From: Roseibacillus persicicus
GTDB lineage: Bacteria; Verrucomicrobiota; Verrucomicrobiia; Verrucomicrobiales; Akkermansiaceae
Assembly: GCF_014651675.1 (NCBI RefSeq)
Contig: NZ_BMXI01000002.1
Coordinates: forward strand, 153,695-217,694
Direction of reading: 5' to 3'
DNA: 64,000 nt
Of the stretch, positions 44,601 through 52,586 are shown in pieces; position 1 is the first letter of the stretch, and each line of letters begins with the position of its first letter. Below the pieces are notes generated by a model. That model saw only the letters and a list, made by a program, of their open reading frames with translations. It did no database searches and was not told where the DNA came from. Both the position numbers and the translations under genes were made by a program.

Positions 44601-45059
44601 ACCAGTTCTGCGGGACAATTGGTGCTCAGCGATGGCAGCAACGAACTGGTCTCCTATCGGAGTGGTGTGAATGGACAAGAGATCCTGGATTCCGGCTCAT
44701 ATACGCTCACGGGAGTGGACCGGGATACGACTTTCATCTTGCGGGTGGCGAGTGGTGAGGATGGCTCAGGAGGTTGTGCTGTTGTGCTGGCAAAGGTGGT
44801 GGTGGGACCCGAGCTCTCGCCCTTGTCAGTGGAAGTGTGCGGCATCGATTCTGAGACGGGTGAGCCCTTTATCCAAGTCACCGGATTGGAGTCAGGGGAG
44901 GAGTATCAACTCTTTCGCTCCAGCGATTTGGTGACCTTTGAACCTGCTGGCAGCCCGATGAGTGCTGATGAAGCGGGGTCTTTGGTGTTTTCTGATTCCC
45001 TGCCCCTGGAGGTGAGCGTGCATCCCCGTCTTTTCTATCAGGTGCGCCGGAGAGACTGA
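41646..45059 (+). CDS. Secreted sulfatase with PA14 and adhesin-type tail
   Basis: The ATG at 41646 (MRIFFLLFGLVSALQSAPN) supplies a signal peptide; an earlier in-frame GTG at 41511 has none. The 1137-residue protein has a sulfatase domain: NVIFILCDDLGYGDV (metal-binding aspartates), CAPARGSILQGR (formylglycine motif C-x-P-x-R), SDNGTH (metal site), ending near residue 520. It continues with a PA14 domain (GYLLVPLEGEYTFEMTAD), a cadherin/Big-like domain (PVARPDQAVTT...FGVDQFTYTITDG), a jelly-roll segment and a C-terminal domain. It probably removes sulfate from marine or plant polysaccharides outside the cell. A maturation enzyme must be encoded elsewhere. Confidence 0.93.
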   Translation: MRIFFLLFGLVSALQSAPNVIFILCDDLGYGDVYNLHQHTRDNGAGGGIAGDGLINGSEEAFIYTPHLDRMAAEGARLIQHYTSAPVCAPARGSILQGRDQGHANIRNNSFDKVIEDNHTLGTVMKEAGYYTACIGKWGVGGGTAPYAGHPNRRGFDYFYGYMKHGQGHEHYPGNGGTVLDQEEPVTSGLDHAYTTDLWTARSKKLIQEHHANDPETPFFLYLAYDAPHAKLQVPTQAYPAGMGASGGLSWPLNTNSGTNDSWIHPDYSSLSDSPARHATMVRRLDDCVGDLLQTLRDLGIDDETLVVFSSDNGTHNEAGGGGTVKHDPQNFDSYGILEGIKRDQWEGGIRMPTFAWWPGQIGDNDATTPAMDSTRPSAFWDWMPTFAEAAGLTPPAWSNGVSLLPELTGSGSQQDKGYLYFEYYNNGSTPNYADFPVHRQTRRNQMQAIFLDDSDGKRYKGIRYNVGDHEGDDFLIYDVSTDPSESTDLAASKIALQQRMKDEVLRVRVDGDYNRSYLTSEFAPPVTLPSIVNGLNYRAYEGSWPWVPETDYLTAVSRGESSGLDLSKRPRDAQFALEFTGYLLVPLEGEYTFEMTADAAVGTDASGAMLWIHDANVIADDFNRDGSARTGSMRLQAGLHPIRVAYKHETGARSLSLQYSGPGVPLQEIPAESFFIEGDAGPEPVARPDQAVTTESASVLIPVLFNDTDDGAPAELSISEIGEASLGTASISGNRILYDPVPGKFGVDQFTYTITDGENPVQSLVTVTIEGKGSVLSSDFNGHGSVDGSGQFTGIIWQTDGVSTPSSTLTLSADAEVQTDGASANVNRIAVDRNIDKQGPWSVDIGFTASQNLTLSDLTFDYEFISGAGNLQGNAHPGSGIVTVSLLDGSASTTLTTVTLPALGAETAANNSGTGIVADFPDYNLTTGSSYVLRFHVTSSVTLGNNFSFDNLSLNKSVATPSVFNFSASPQAIAGTGDVSLNWSTSSAGQLVLSDGSNELVSYRSGVNGQEILDSGSYTLTGVDRDTTFILRVASGEDGSGGCAVVLAKVVVGPELSPLSVEVCGIDSETGEPFIQVTGLESGEEYQLFRSSDLVTFEPAGSPMSADEAGSLVFSDSLPLEVSVHPRLFYQVRRRD

Positions 45060-45131
45060 TTCTTCGTGGATATCAGGGAAAAGTTCTGAGGACAATCCAG
45101 CCTCAGACTGGGCGTAGTCCCTAGATACACA

Positions 45132-45157
45132 AAAACCGCTGACGTATCAGCGGTTTA
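45132..45157 (-). terminator. Terminator for tRNA-Pro
   Basis: AAACCGCTGA (45133-45142) pairs perfectly with TCAGCGGTTT (45147-45156) around CGTA. On the minus strand it is followed by TTTTTG and comes just after the tRNA end, so it is a fitting terminator. Confidence 0.85.
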
Positions 45158-45160
45158 GAG

Positions 45161-45237
<77 letters not shown>

Positions 45238-45448
45238 AGTCCCTCGCGGGCGCGGACTTTCTCTTTAGTCGCTTGGAAAAGCAAGCCACAAAAACGATCC
45301 TTGGGGCACTTTTTTGTCTTTCTCGGGTGTTGGGGTCAACAATACGCAAATTCTTACGGATTTGCGGTCGGTTTTCGGGCCGGACGCCGGCGAAATGTTG
45401 TGAAGACCGACTCCATGCTCACTTCGTCCGGGCCGCTGGGATATTCGG

Positions 45449-45799
45449 CTACTTGCGCTCGAAAGCTTTGAGCAAATAGAAGAGGGGGATGGCCACGATG
45501 GCAATCAGAACGGAGCCGCCTAGACTCCCGCCTCGACTGCAATGCCGGGCCCATTGCTCAGCTGCTTTCTTATCTCCCAATACGCCAATGGCGAAAATTC
45601 CCAAGCCCACCAGCGCAAGAACTGTGAGCAGGATGACGGTCCACAGTGGCCATCCCTCTATTTCCTTTCCCTGCCATGCCAGAGCGAAACCAGGGACGGC
45701 AAGGAAGATGGCCCCGATGGTGATGAGAAAACACCTCGGCAAACTCAGCCACTCGCGTGTCGCAATGCGAGCAATCCGAATTCTCCAAGGCGTACTCAT
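45449..45799 (-). CDS. Small inner-membrane protein of unknown function
   Basis: This 116-residue protein has three hydrophobic stretches (FLITIGAIFLAVPGFALAW, WTVILLTVLALVGLGIFAIGVL and SVLIAIVAIPLFYLL). I recognise no family. It stands between the tRNA and topB and its product is predicted to sit in the inner membrane. Confidence 0.65.
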   Translation of the reverse strand: MSTPWRIRIARIATREWLSLPRCFLITIGAIFLAVPGFALAWQGKEIEGWPLWTVILLTVLALVGLGIFAIGVLGDKKAAEQWARHCSRGGSLGGSVLIAIVAIPLFYLLKAFERK

Positions 45800-45819
45800 T
45801 ACCCTGTCAGCCGAGCGGA

Positions 45820-48405
45820 CTATTCGGCGTCCTTGGTCTCTTCCTTCTTCTCAGCAGTCTTCTTGGCGCCTTTTTTGCCGAACTTCCGGGGTGGGAATTC
45901 GAAGGTGGGGCGCTCTTCCTTGAAGTCATAGAGCAGGAAGGCGGCGAACTTGCGCTTCGTTCTGTTAGAGACAAAGTCGTCGATCTTGGCCGTCTTTTCG
46001 CCCTTGAGAATGGTGAGGGCTTCCTCGCGGGTGATCTCGTGCGACAAGAGGCGACGGGAGACCCGAATGCCGTCGGGATTCTTGTCGGTCTTGTAGGTCG
46101 GGAGGATGTAAGCCTTCTCGGTTTCGTAGATTTTGTGGGTGTCGCCTTCGTGCTCGATGGTGCCGACCACTTGATCGTCGGTGAGGTCCTCGATGTTGAT
46201 TTCCTCGTCGCCGGGGAAGACAAAGCCGGTCTTCCATTTGCCGAGCTTGCCGGTCTTGGAGACATCTTGCTTCAGTTCGAGGGCTGCGGAGAAGGGCTTG
46301 TTAAAGCGCGACATGAAGCCGTCCTGCTCCTCGAGGAATTTCGAGGTGAAAAGGGTCTTGGCCTGATCGGGGGTGAGCTCTTTGCCAGCAATGTATTTGC
46401 TGATTTTGAACTTACACTCGGGGTTGCGGCACTCGTAGGTGGCATCGGTGGTGCGAAGGGATTCCGCTCCGCAGTTGGGGCAAGTGCAATCGAGGTCGGG
46501 GAAGGACCGGTTGACCATGGCGTCCATGTGCTTGCGGGCGCGACCGACGACGTCTTCGGTGAAGTCGACAATCTCCTTCATGAAGACATCGCGCGAGAGT
46601 TGGCCTTGTTCCATCTGGCGCAGTTTGGCTTCCCAGTCACCGGTCATGGAAGGCGAGATGAGGGGATCGATCTTCATCTCTTCCAAGAGGTCGATGAGGC
46701 GGAGGCCTTTGCCGGAGGCGTAAAGTTCGCGGGCCTCGCGGGCGACATACTTCTGGCGGATGAGGCCTTCGATGATGTTCGCGCGGGTGGCGGGGGTGCC
46801 GAGACCACGCTCGGACATCGCTTCGCGCAGCTCATCGTCGTCGAGCAATTTGCCCGCTCCTTCCATCGCGGAAAGGAGGGTGGCCTCACTGTATCGGGCG
46901 GGAGGGTTGGTTTGTTTGTCCTCGCGATGAATCTCGGAGACTTTAGCAGCTTCGTCTTGTTCGACGGGGACGAGTTCGTCTTTGCCGGCGGCCACGCCCA
47001 GTGAGCGTCCATAGACTGCCAGCCAGCCGAGTTCGACGAGGACTTTACCATCGGTGCGGAAGGTGTCGGTCGCTCCGGGGGTGGTGATGGTGGTGAGGCG
47101 TTTGGTGACCTCGAAGACGGCGTGGGGGTAGAAGACGGCGAGGAAGCGCTTGGTGACGAGGTCGTAGAGCTTGGCCTCTTCGTCCGAGAGCTTGACCACA
47201 CGTCCGGTCGGGATGATGGCAAAGTGATCGGAGACCTTGGCGTTGTTAAAGACGCGCTTGTCGAAGCGGATGAGATTTTTCTTCAGGGCGTCGTCGGCCC
47301 ATTGGGAAAGCGGGTGGGATGACTTCTTGATGTCCTCGACGGTGGTCTGGACGTTGGGAAGGTAGTCCTCCGGCAGGTAGCGCGAGTCCGTCCGGGGATA
47401 GGTGAGCATTTTGTGGCGCTCATAGAGGGCCTGCGCCAGTTGCAGGGTGCGGCGGGCGGAGAAGCCGAAGCGGCTGGAGGCCTCACGCTGCAGGGTGGTG
47501 AGGTCATAGAGCTGGGGAGCGATTTGCTTCTGTGGTTTGGTCTCCTCGCTGACGGAACCGGTCTGGCCGGTACAGCGGGCGATGATGGCGTCGGCGTCTT
47601 CTTGCTTCCAAATGCGCTCGGCGCGTCCGTGGGGCTGACTCTCGCTTTTTTGGAAATTCAGGTCGATCCACTTGCCGTCATATTGACCAGCCTTCACGTC
47701 GAAGGTGGCGTGCACTTCGTTGTAGGGCTCGCTGACGAAAGCTTGAATCTCGCGCTCGCGCTTGGCGAGGATGGCGAGGGTGGGGGTCTGCACGCGGCCG
47801 GCGGCGGTGATATTGAATCCACCGTGGCGGGAGCGGAAGCAGGTGAGTGCGCGGGTCGAGTTCAGCCCGACCAGCCAGTCGGACTCGGAGCGGCATTTCG
47901 CGGCATCGCGCAAGTTCTCCATTTCTTTGCCGTCACGCAGCTTGTCCCAGGCCTCTTGAATGGACTTGGTGGTCATGGACTGCATCCAAAGGCGTTTGAC
48001 GGGTTTGTCGATTTTGCCGATGTCCATGATGTATTGGAAGATGAGCTCACCTTCGCGGCCGGCATCGCAGGCGTTGATGATGAGGTCGTATTCCTTTTTC
48101 TTGGCGAGACCGAGAATGTGTTTAAGGCGGGCTTCGGACTGTTCGATGGGTTGCAGTTCGAAGGTACTGGGGATGGCCGGGAGGACGTCGAACTTCCAAG
48201 GGAGGTTCTTGCCGTTGGGGCCAGTTGGCATCTTCAGCTCGACCAAGTGACCGACCGCCGAGGTGATGGCGGCGTGCTCGTTGACAAAGTACTGGGAGTC
48301 TCTGGTTTTTCCCTTCTTCTCAAACTTTCCGAGCTTGGGTGCCAGGGCGCGGGAGAGGTCGGTTGCGACCGAGGGTTTCTCGGCAATGATTAACGTTTTG
48401 GCCAT
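45820..48405 (-). CDS. topB: DNA topoisomerase III
   Basis: This 861-residue type IA topoisomerase begins with a Toprim domain ([30 protein letters not shown]) and contains the active-site tyrosine in [15 protein letters not shown]. It ends with a C-terminal zinc-finger region ([22 protein letters not shown]) and lysine-rich tail, as in TopB rather than TopA. It relaxes and decatenates DNA, mostly during replication. No operon partner is obvious. Confidence 0.95.
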   Translation of the reverse strand: MAKTLIIAEKPSVATDLSRALAPKLGKFEKKGKTRDSQYFVNEHAAITSAVGHLVELKMPTGPNGKNLPWKFDVLPAIPSTFELQPIEQSEARLKHILGLAKKKEYDLIINACDAGREGELIFQYIMDIGKIDKPVKRLWMQSMTTKSIQEAWDKLRDGKEMENLRDAAKCRSESDWLVGLNSTRALTCFRSRHGGFNITAAGRVQTPTLAILAKREREIQAFVSEPYNEVHATFDVKAGQYDGKWIDLNFQKSESQPHGRAERIWKQEDADAIIARCTGQTGSVSEETKPQKQIAPQLYDLTTLQREASSRFGFSARRTLQLAQALYERHKMLTYPRTDSRYLPEDYLPNVQTTVEDIKKSSHPLSQWADDALKKNLIRFDKRVFNNAKVSDHFAIIPTGRVVKLSDEEAKLYDLVTKRFLAVFYPHAVFEVTKRLTTITTPGATDTFRTDGKVLVELGWLAVYGRSLGVAAGKDELVPVEQDEAAKVSEIHREDKQTNPPARYSEATLLSAMEGAGKLLDDDELREAMSERGLGTPATRANIIEGLIRQKYVAREARELYASGKGLRLIDLLEEMKIDPLISPSMTGDWEAKLRQMEQGQLSRDVFMKEIVDFTEDVVGRARKHMDAMVNRSFPDLDCTCPNCGAESLRTTDATYECRNPECKFKISKYIAGKELTPDQAKTLFTSKFLEEQDGFMSRFNKPFSAALELKQDVSKTGKLGKWKTGFVFPGDEEINIEDLTDDQVVGTIEHEGDTHKIYETEKAYILPTYKTDKNPDGIRVSRRLLSHEITREEALTILKGEKTAKIDDFVSNRTKRKFAAFLLYDFKEERPTFEFPPRKFGKKGAKKTAEKKEETKDAE

Positions 48406-48474
48406 CTGAAGGCGCGACTAACGGACGAATCGGGCCGTTTGCCAAGGTTTTTTCCTAGCAAAGGCCGCGAAACT

Positions 48475-48738
48475 CTAGCAATCGGACAGACGGCGATGGG
48501 CCGGAGTGCCGGTTTTGGTTGCGTGGGTGGCGGGACGGAAGCGTCTCCGCTCGAAGGTGTTTTTGACGGATTGCTCTTCTTGGGTCGCCAAGTCGGGTTC
48601 CCGGATTCCGGCTTTCAGTTCCACTTGAATGGGAATGTGGCAGTGCGGGCAGGGGCCGTCTGCCATGGTCTGCAGAATCGTCAGTCGAATTCCACATGCG
48701 GGGCATGGGAATGATATTTCGATAGGGTTGACTTGCAC
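48475..48738 (-). CDS. Small double zinc-ribbon protein
   Basis: This 87-residue protein has two CPxC knuckles (FPCPACGIRLTI and GPCPHCHIPIQVEL) like the N-terminus of the membrane protein at 18867-20270 and a basic C-terminus. Such modules are widespread in this phylum. The role is unknown. It lies just before dprA on the same strand. Confidence 0.65.
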   Translation of the reverse strand: MQVNPIEISFPCPACGIRLTILQTMADGPCPHCHIPIQVELKAGIREPDLATQEEQSVKNTFERRRFRPATHATKTGTPAHRRLSDC

Positions 48739-48747
48739 GATTTCCCA

Positions 48748-49887
48748 TTAATTAAAGGTTCTGACGTATCTTTGGCCAGCCATTTGTTTGACAAGGCCTT
48801 TCATCTCGAGGCCGAGAAGGGTGGCTGAGACGAGATGGATGGGGCTACCGGACCGGTCGGCAATCTGGTCCATGGTGAGTTCTTCAGAGGTGATCTGAGA
48901 GTAGATGGTGCTCTCGACCTCGTTGAGGGCGGGGGCGGGGTTCTCCTTTTTGGCGGGGGATTCTTTCTTGGCGCTCTTGGAATTTGTCTGGAAAAGGGGG
49001 AGTTCCTGTAGGTCGCGGAGGATTTGGTTGGGCTCGAAGACAAGGCTGGCCCCTTCCCGAATGAGGTCGTGGCAACCCTCGGATTGTGGGCGGTCGATGG
49101 GACCGGGGATGGCGTAGACGGGGCGTCCGGCATCTGAGGCCATCCCTGCGGTGATGAGCGAGCCTGAGCGGCGGGGGCTCTCGGTCACGAGCAAGGCGGT
49201 CGACCAATTGGCGACGATGCGGTTGCGTTGGGGGAAGGTCTGTTTGTCGGGCGGGCAGCGCAGGGGGAATTCCGAGACGACTGCGCCATGCCCATCGGCG
49301 ATGCGCTCTGCGAGGTCGCGGTTTTCGGAAGGATAGAGGTTGAGCAATCCAGAGCCCAATACCGCGATGGTTCGTCCGCCGGCGTCGAGTGCGGCTTGGT
49401 GGGCTTCAGTATCGATGCCGCGGGCAAGACCGGAGATGATGGTGTAGCCCGAGCGGGCGAGACCACTGGCAAAGTTTCGGGTGGTGGCACGCCCGTAATG
49501 AGTGCACCGGCGGGAGCCGACCACGCCGATGGCGTGTTGATCGGCTTCGGTCACCTCGCCCTTCACATAGAGAAGAAGGGGGGCATCGGGGCTTTCCGCC
49601 AGCTGGCGGGGCCAGTGCAAGGACTTGGGGGTCAGGATGGTGATGCCGTGGCGTTCGCAGAGCGCCAGTTCGGCATCGGCGTCGGTAAGAGTTTGCCAGT
49701 CGCAGATGATGGAGGCCACTTCGGGACCGATACCAGAGACGGACTGCAGGGATGTGGAGGACTGGGCCAGAATGGTTTCGGGATTTCCAAATTGTCGGAG
49801 CAGTCGACGCAGTCGGATGGGCCCGACTTTGGGCAAAGCGTTGAGAGTGAGGAGGGCCGAGAGCATGGGGGGAGGATTTTCTACCAT
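48748..49887 (-). CDS. dprA: DNA-processing protein DprA
   Basis: The start is ATG 49887, overlapping the upstream gene by 7 bases; ATG 49866 is a close alternative. The 379-residue product has an HhH-like N-terminal region (ALPKVGPIRLRRLLRQ), the Rossmann core IGVVGSRRCTHYGRA, IISGLARGIDTEAHQAAL, NLYPSENRDLAERI and PRRSGSLITAGMASDAGR, and a winged-helix C-terminus. DprA delivers incoming single-stranded DNA to RecA in natural transformation. Its presence does not prove competence. Confidence 0.95.
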   Translation of the reverse strand: MVENPPPMLSALLTLNALPKVGPIRLRRLLRQFGNPETILAQSSTSLQSVSGIGPEVASIICDWQTLTDADAELALCERHGITILTPKSLHWPRQLAESPDAPLLLYVKGEVTEADQHAIGVVGSRRCTHYGRATTRNFASGLARSGYTIISGLARGIDTEAHQAALDAGGRTIAVLGSGLLNLYPSENRDLAERIADGHGAVVSEFPLRCPPDKQTFPQRNRIVANWSTALLVTESPRRSGSLITAGMASDAGRPVYAIPGPIDRPQSEGCHDLIREGASLVFEPNQILRDLQELPLFQTNSKSAKKESPAKKENPAPALNEVESTIYSQITSEELTMDQIADRSGSPIHLVSATLLGLEMKGLVKQMAGQRYVRTFN

Positions 49888-51269
49888 GTGAGGAGTTGTT
49901 CGGGGAAGGGGCATTGCTGGCAGTCGGAGTGGTCCTTCAGGCAAAAATCCTGATAGACTTGGAGGAGGGCCTGGTGATGCCAGGCTTTTTTGAGGAAGGA
50001 GTCTTTGACCGTGCGGTCGCCAAAGAGCCGATAGGCGGCGCGTTGCACTCGTTCGGAGGGGCTGCCTCCCGGGAGCTTGGCGTAGGCAGGCCAGTGGAGA
50101 TCGGGACTTTCTTCCAGCCGCAAGGGGTGCAGGACGTTGGCCAGAAAGTCTTGGGCCCGCTGGCGTCCGAAGAGGGTGATGGCTTTCGTGGTTGACCTGG
50201 AGGTGAGGGTGTAGTGGTGGTCCCAGTAGGGATCGTTGGCATCCTGGAGTTTTTTGGCGAAATCGGGGAGGGATTGGCGGGAAAGCTTTTCCACCGTGGG
50301 CCAACTGGCGAGCAGGGTGGTGAGGGCGGCAACTCTCCGCTGGGGGTGGTTGGTGGGTCGAATGCCGGCGAACTTCCAGGGAAGGGGTCTGGGGTCGGGA
50401 TGGGGGCGGATCTTCCACCAGTTGGTCCACAGCTCGCGCAGCCACTGGTGGGACTCGGGTGGAGCGTGGTCCGGGAGCTCGGGAGAAAGAAATCCAGCGA
50501 GGCCGAAGAGGTAGGCCGTGCGCTCGAGAGGGGGAAGGTTGCGCATCTTTGCCAATGGAGCTCTTTGGGAGAGGAGAGTCATCGCGAGCTGGTTCTGGTG
50601 ATAACCCAAGGCATTGGCGAGGGCTTGCCAAAGAGCCTGGGGGTAGCCGTGGACCTCTTTGACACAGAGGAAGCGCTTCGCCTTCAGATGGGCACGATGG
50701 AGTGCTGCTTCTCTGAGCAAATCTTCCACCCGTCCCAGACTCATGCTGGCGAGGGGATGGTAACAGCGCCCCAAGGTCACCGGGGCTTGCCAGCGAGGTG
50801 GAGGCAAGACCCCTTCCATGCGCTCGGGAGGGATGAGGACTTGGGGGATTTCGCGATGATCGGTGGTGCGGATAAAGGTCTCCCGACCAGAGGGTTCCAC
50901 CGAGAGATGGAGAACTACGGAATCGAATTCGGGGTTGGTGGAGTGTCCGTGGGCTTCCCAATCGCTCGGCCGCGTGTCGAGCTCGATGGGGCCCTGTCGG
51001 ACGACCCCGTCGATGAGAACCGCGCAGTTCAGAAAGTCCGGCCCGGGTCCGTGGTTCCACTCGCCGAATTGCCGGATCTCCACCTCACGTCCGTCCAAAG
51101 AGGAGAATGAGCGGCCAAAGTGACCGGCGAAAAAAGAGGATTGGAGCTCGATTTCACTTGGGAGAGCGCGAGGCTCCTCCGCCAGCCAACCCGAACGAAG
51201 GGAATCAACGAATCTGGAATAAGAGCCGGCCATCCGGGGAATGGTTTTTCCAAATTCCAAATTGAGCAA
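49881..51269 (-). CDS. DUF2851 family protein
   Basis: This 462-residue cytoplasmic protein begins with WNHGPGPDFLNCAVLIDG and GPIELDTRPSDWEAHGH and ends with LKDHSDCQQCPFPEQL, the conserved pattern of DUF2851 (with a cysteine cluster near the end). The function is unknown. ATG 51233 (MAGSYSRF) is an alternative start. Its end overlaps the start of dprA, so the two are co-translated. That link to DprA is worth noting but is not proof of a shared role. Confidence 0.85.
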   Translation of the reverse strand: MLNLEFGKTIPRMAGSYSRFVDSLRSGWLAEEPRALPSEIELQSSFFAGHFGRSFSSLDGREVEIRQFGEWNHGPGPDFLNCAVLIDGVVRQGPIELDTRPSDWEAHGHSTNPEFDSVVLHLSVEPSGRETFIRTTDHREIPQVLIPPERMEGVLPPPRWQAPVTLGRCYHPLASMSLGRVEDLLREAALHRAHLKAKRFLCVKEVHGYPQALWQALANALGYHQNQLAMTLLSQRAPLAKMRNLPPLERTAYLFGLAGFLSPELPDHAPPESHQWLRELWTNWWKIRPHPDPRPLPWKFAGIRPTNHPQRRVAALTTLLASWPTVEKLSRQSLPDFAKKLQDANDPYWDHHYTLTSRSTTKAITLFGRQRAQDFLANVLHPLRLEESPDLHWPAYAKLPGGSPSERVQRAAYRLFGDRTVKDSFLKKAWHHQALLQVYQDFCLKDHSDCQQCPFPEQLLTW

Positions 51270-51294
51270 GAGAAAAGTGTTCTTCTGAACTTGT

Positions 51295-51555
51295 TCAGGC
51301 GGGTGGTAGTTGGATTTCGCGGGGGATGCGCAATCGCTTGAAACGCGAGGTTTCCCCTTTGTGAAGTTGAATATTGCTCTTCGCGGTTTTCAACTCTTTG
51401 GCCAAAAAGGCGATCAGGGCCATGTTCGCTTTTCCGTCGACGGGTGGCGCGGCCAGTTGGATGCGCAGATGGGTCCCATGATCCGGGTGGTCGGCCCAGC
51501 CGAGGATCTGGCTCTGTCGGGCATTGGGGCTCACCTTGACGACGAGAGTTCTCAT
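51295..51555 (-). CDS. DUF167 (YggU-like) protein
   Basis: This 86-residue protein has VKVSPNARQSQILG, LRIQLAAPPVDGKANMALIAFLA and LHKGETSRFKRLRI, the hallmarks of DUF167. The function is not firmly known. Its start overlaps the folP stop by 4 bases (ATGA). Confidence 0.93.
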   Translation of the reverse strand: MRTLVVKVSPNARQSQILGWADHPDHGTHLRIQLAAPPVDGKANMALIAFLAKELKTAKSNIQLHKGETSRFKRLRIPREIQLPPA

Positions 51556-52415
51556 TGCTCCAGTCCTTGCAAGACTTTGAGAAGTTCAAAGCTGCCCTTG
51601 ACCTCGTGAACCCGATAAATGGCGGCTCCCCGACTGTGCCCGGCGGATACGCAACCTAAGGTGGCAGCATCGCGATCGGCTGGTTCCTTGATTTCAAGAG
51701 TTTCTCCAATAAAGCCCTTGCGACCGACCGGGAGAAGGAGAGGGCGGTCAAATCGGGTGAGGCGAGCGAGGTCGCGCAGGACCACGAGGTCGTCCTGAGC
51801 GGATTTGGCAAAGCCGAAACCCGGGTCGAGGATCACCTGTTCGCGGGAGAGGCCGGCCTCGTCGCATTGTGCCAATTTTTCCGCAAAGAAATCCTCCATC
51901 GAGCTCATCACATCCGGCCAGCGCACGTGCGAGTGATCGACCTTGGGCTCTCCCACGGAGTGCATCACCAAGAGGGCTGCTCCAGACTTGGCACAGGCCA
52001 GAGCATTCTGATTATCAGGCAGTCCGCTCATGTCGTTGATGAGTTCCACCCCCATCTCCAACACGGCAGCCACGACTTCGGGGCGCCAGGTATTGGCCGA
52101 GAGGACAGGGGGCCAGACCTGTTGGTTGTCGCGTGGCTTGGCTTGGGCCACGACCTTTTCCCATTGCTTGCAAAAGCCGAGGAATCGTTCGATTTCCTCC
52201 GCCGGTGAGATGGCCTTGCGATTGGTTCGGGCACTCTCGGCACCCACATCGACGATGTCGGCACCCTCTTCGATCATCTCCATTGCCCGATGGGCGGCCC
52301 AGGTGAAGTCGACCTTGCCGTCGCCGGAGAAAGAGTCGTCATTGATATTGAGGATGCCCATCACGCAACCCCGACGGGGCCAGGAGAGGGTGCGGTCGCG
52401 CAGCCGGAGAAGCAT
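51552..52415 (-). CDS. folP: Dihydropteroate synthase
   Basis: This 287-residue TIM-barrel enzyme holds MGILNINDDSFSGDG (close to the usual NVTPDSFSDGG), GADIVDVGAESAR, NDMSGLPDN, DPGFGFAKSAQDD and LPVGRKGFIGE with IYRVHEVKGS. It joins pterin and p-aminobenzoate in folate synthesis and is the sulfonamide target. The first loop motif and the SRKSF motif are altered (GRKGF), but the barrel order is intact. It is first of the row folP, DUF167, DUF2851, dprA. Confidence 0.92.
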   Translation of the reverse strand: MLLRLRDRTLSWPRRGCVMGILNINDDSFSGDGKVDFTWAAHRAMEMIEEGADIVDVGAESARTNRKAISPAEEIERFLGFCKQWEKVVAQAKPRDNQQVWPPVLSANTWRPEVVAAVLEMGVELINDMSGLPDNQNALACAKSGAALLVMHSVGEPKVDHSHVRWPDVMSSMEDFFAEKLAQCDEAGLSREQVILDPGFGFAKSAQDDLVVLRDLARLTRFDRPLLLPVGRKGFIGETLEIKEPADRDAATLGCVSAGHSRGAAIYRVHEVKGSFELLKVLQGLEQ

Positions 52416-52586
52416 GAGGGAGCATGGTGCTGTTATTCGGGTTTTTCCAAACAGTTTTCATCACAAAAGCCGGAAGTTTGCTAAAATAGGTCTAGAAACT
52501 GCGGTTGAAATCTCGTTACGGAAGCGCCCCTAGTTTCCCCTTGATGTATTGCAATCGTAAATTCATCAATTAGAATATCGGAGCAG

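Noticed and set aside
45757-47004. 415-codon plus-strand frame opposite topB
   Set aside because: It is a GC-skewed shadow of the TopB gene; the topoisomerase motifs are all on the minus strand.
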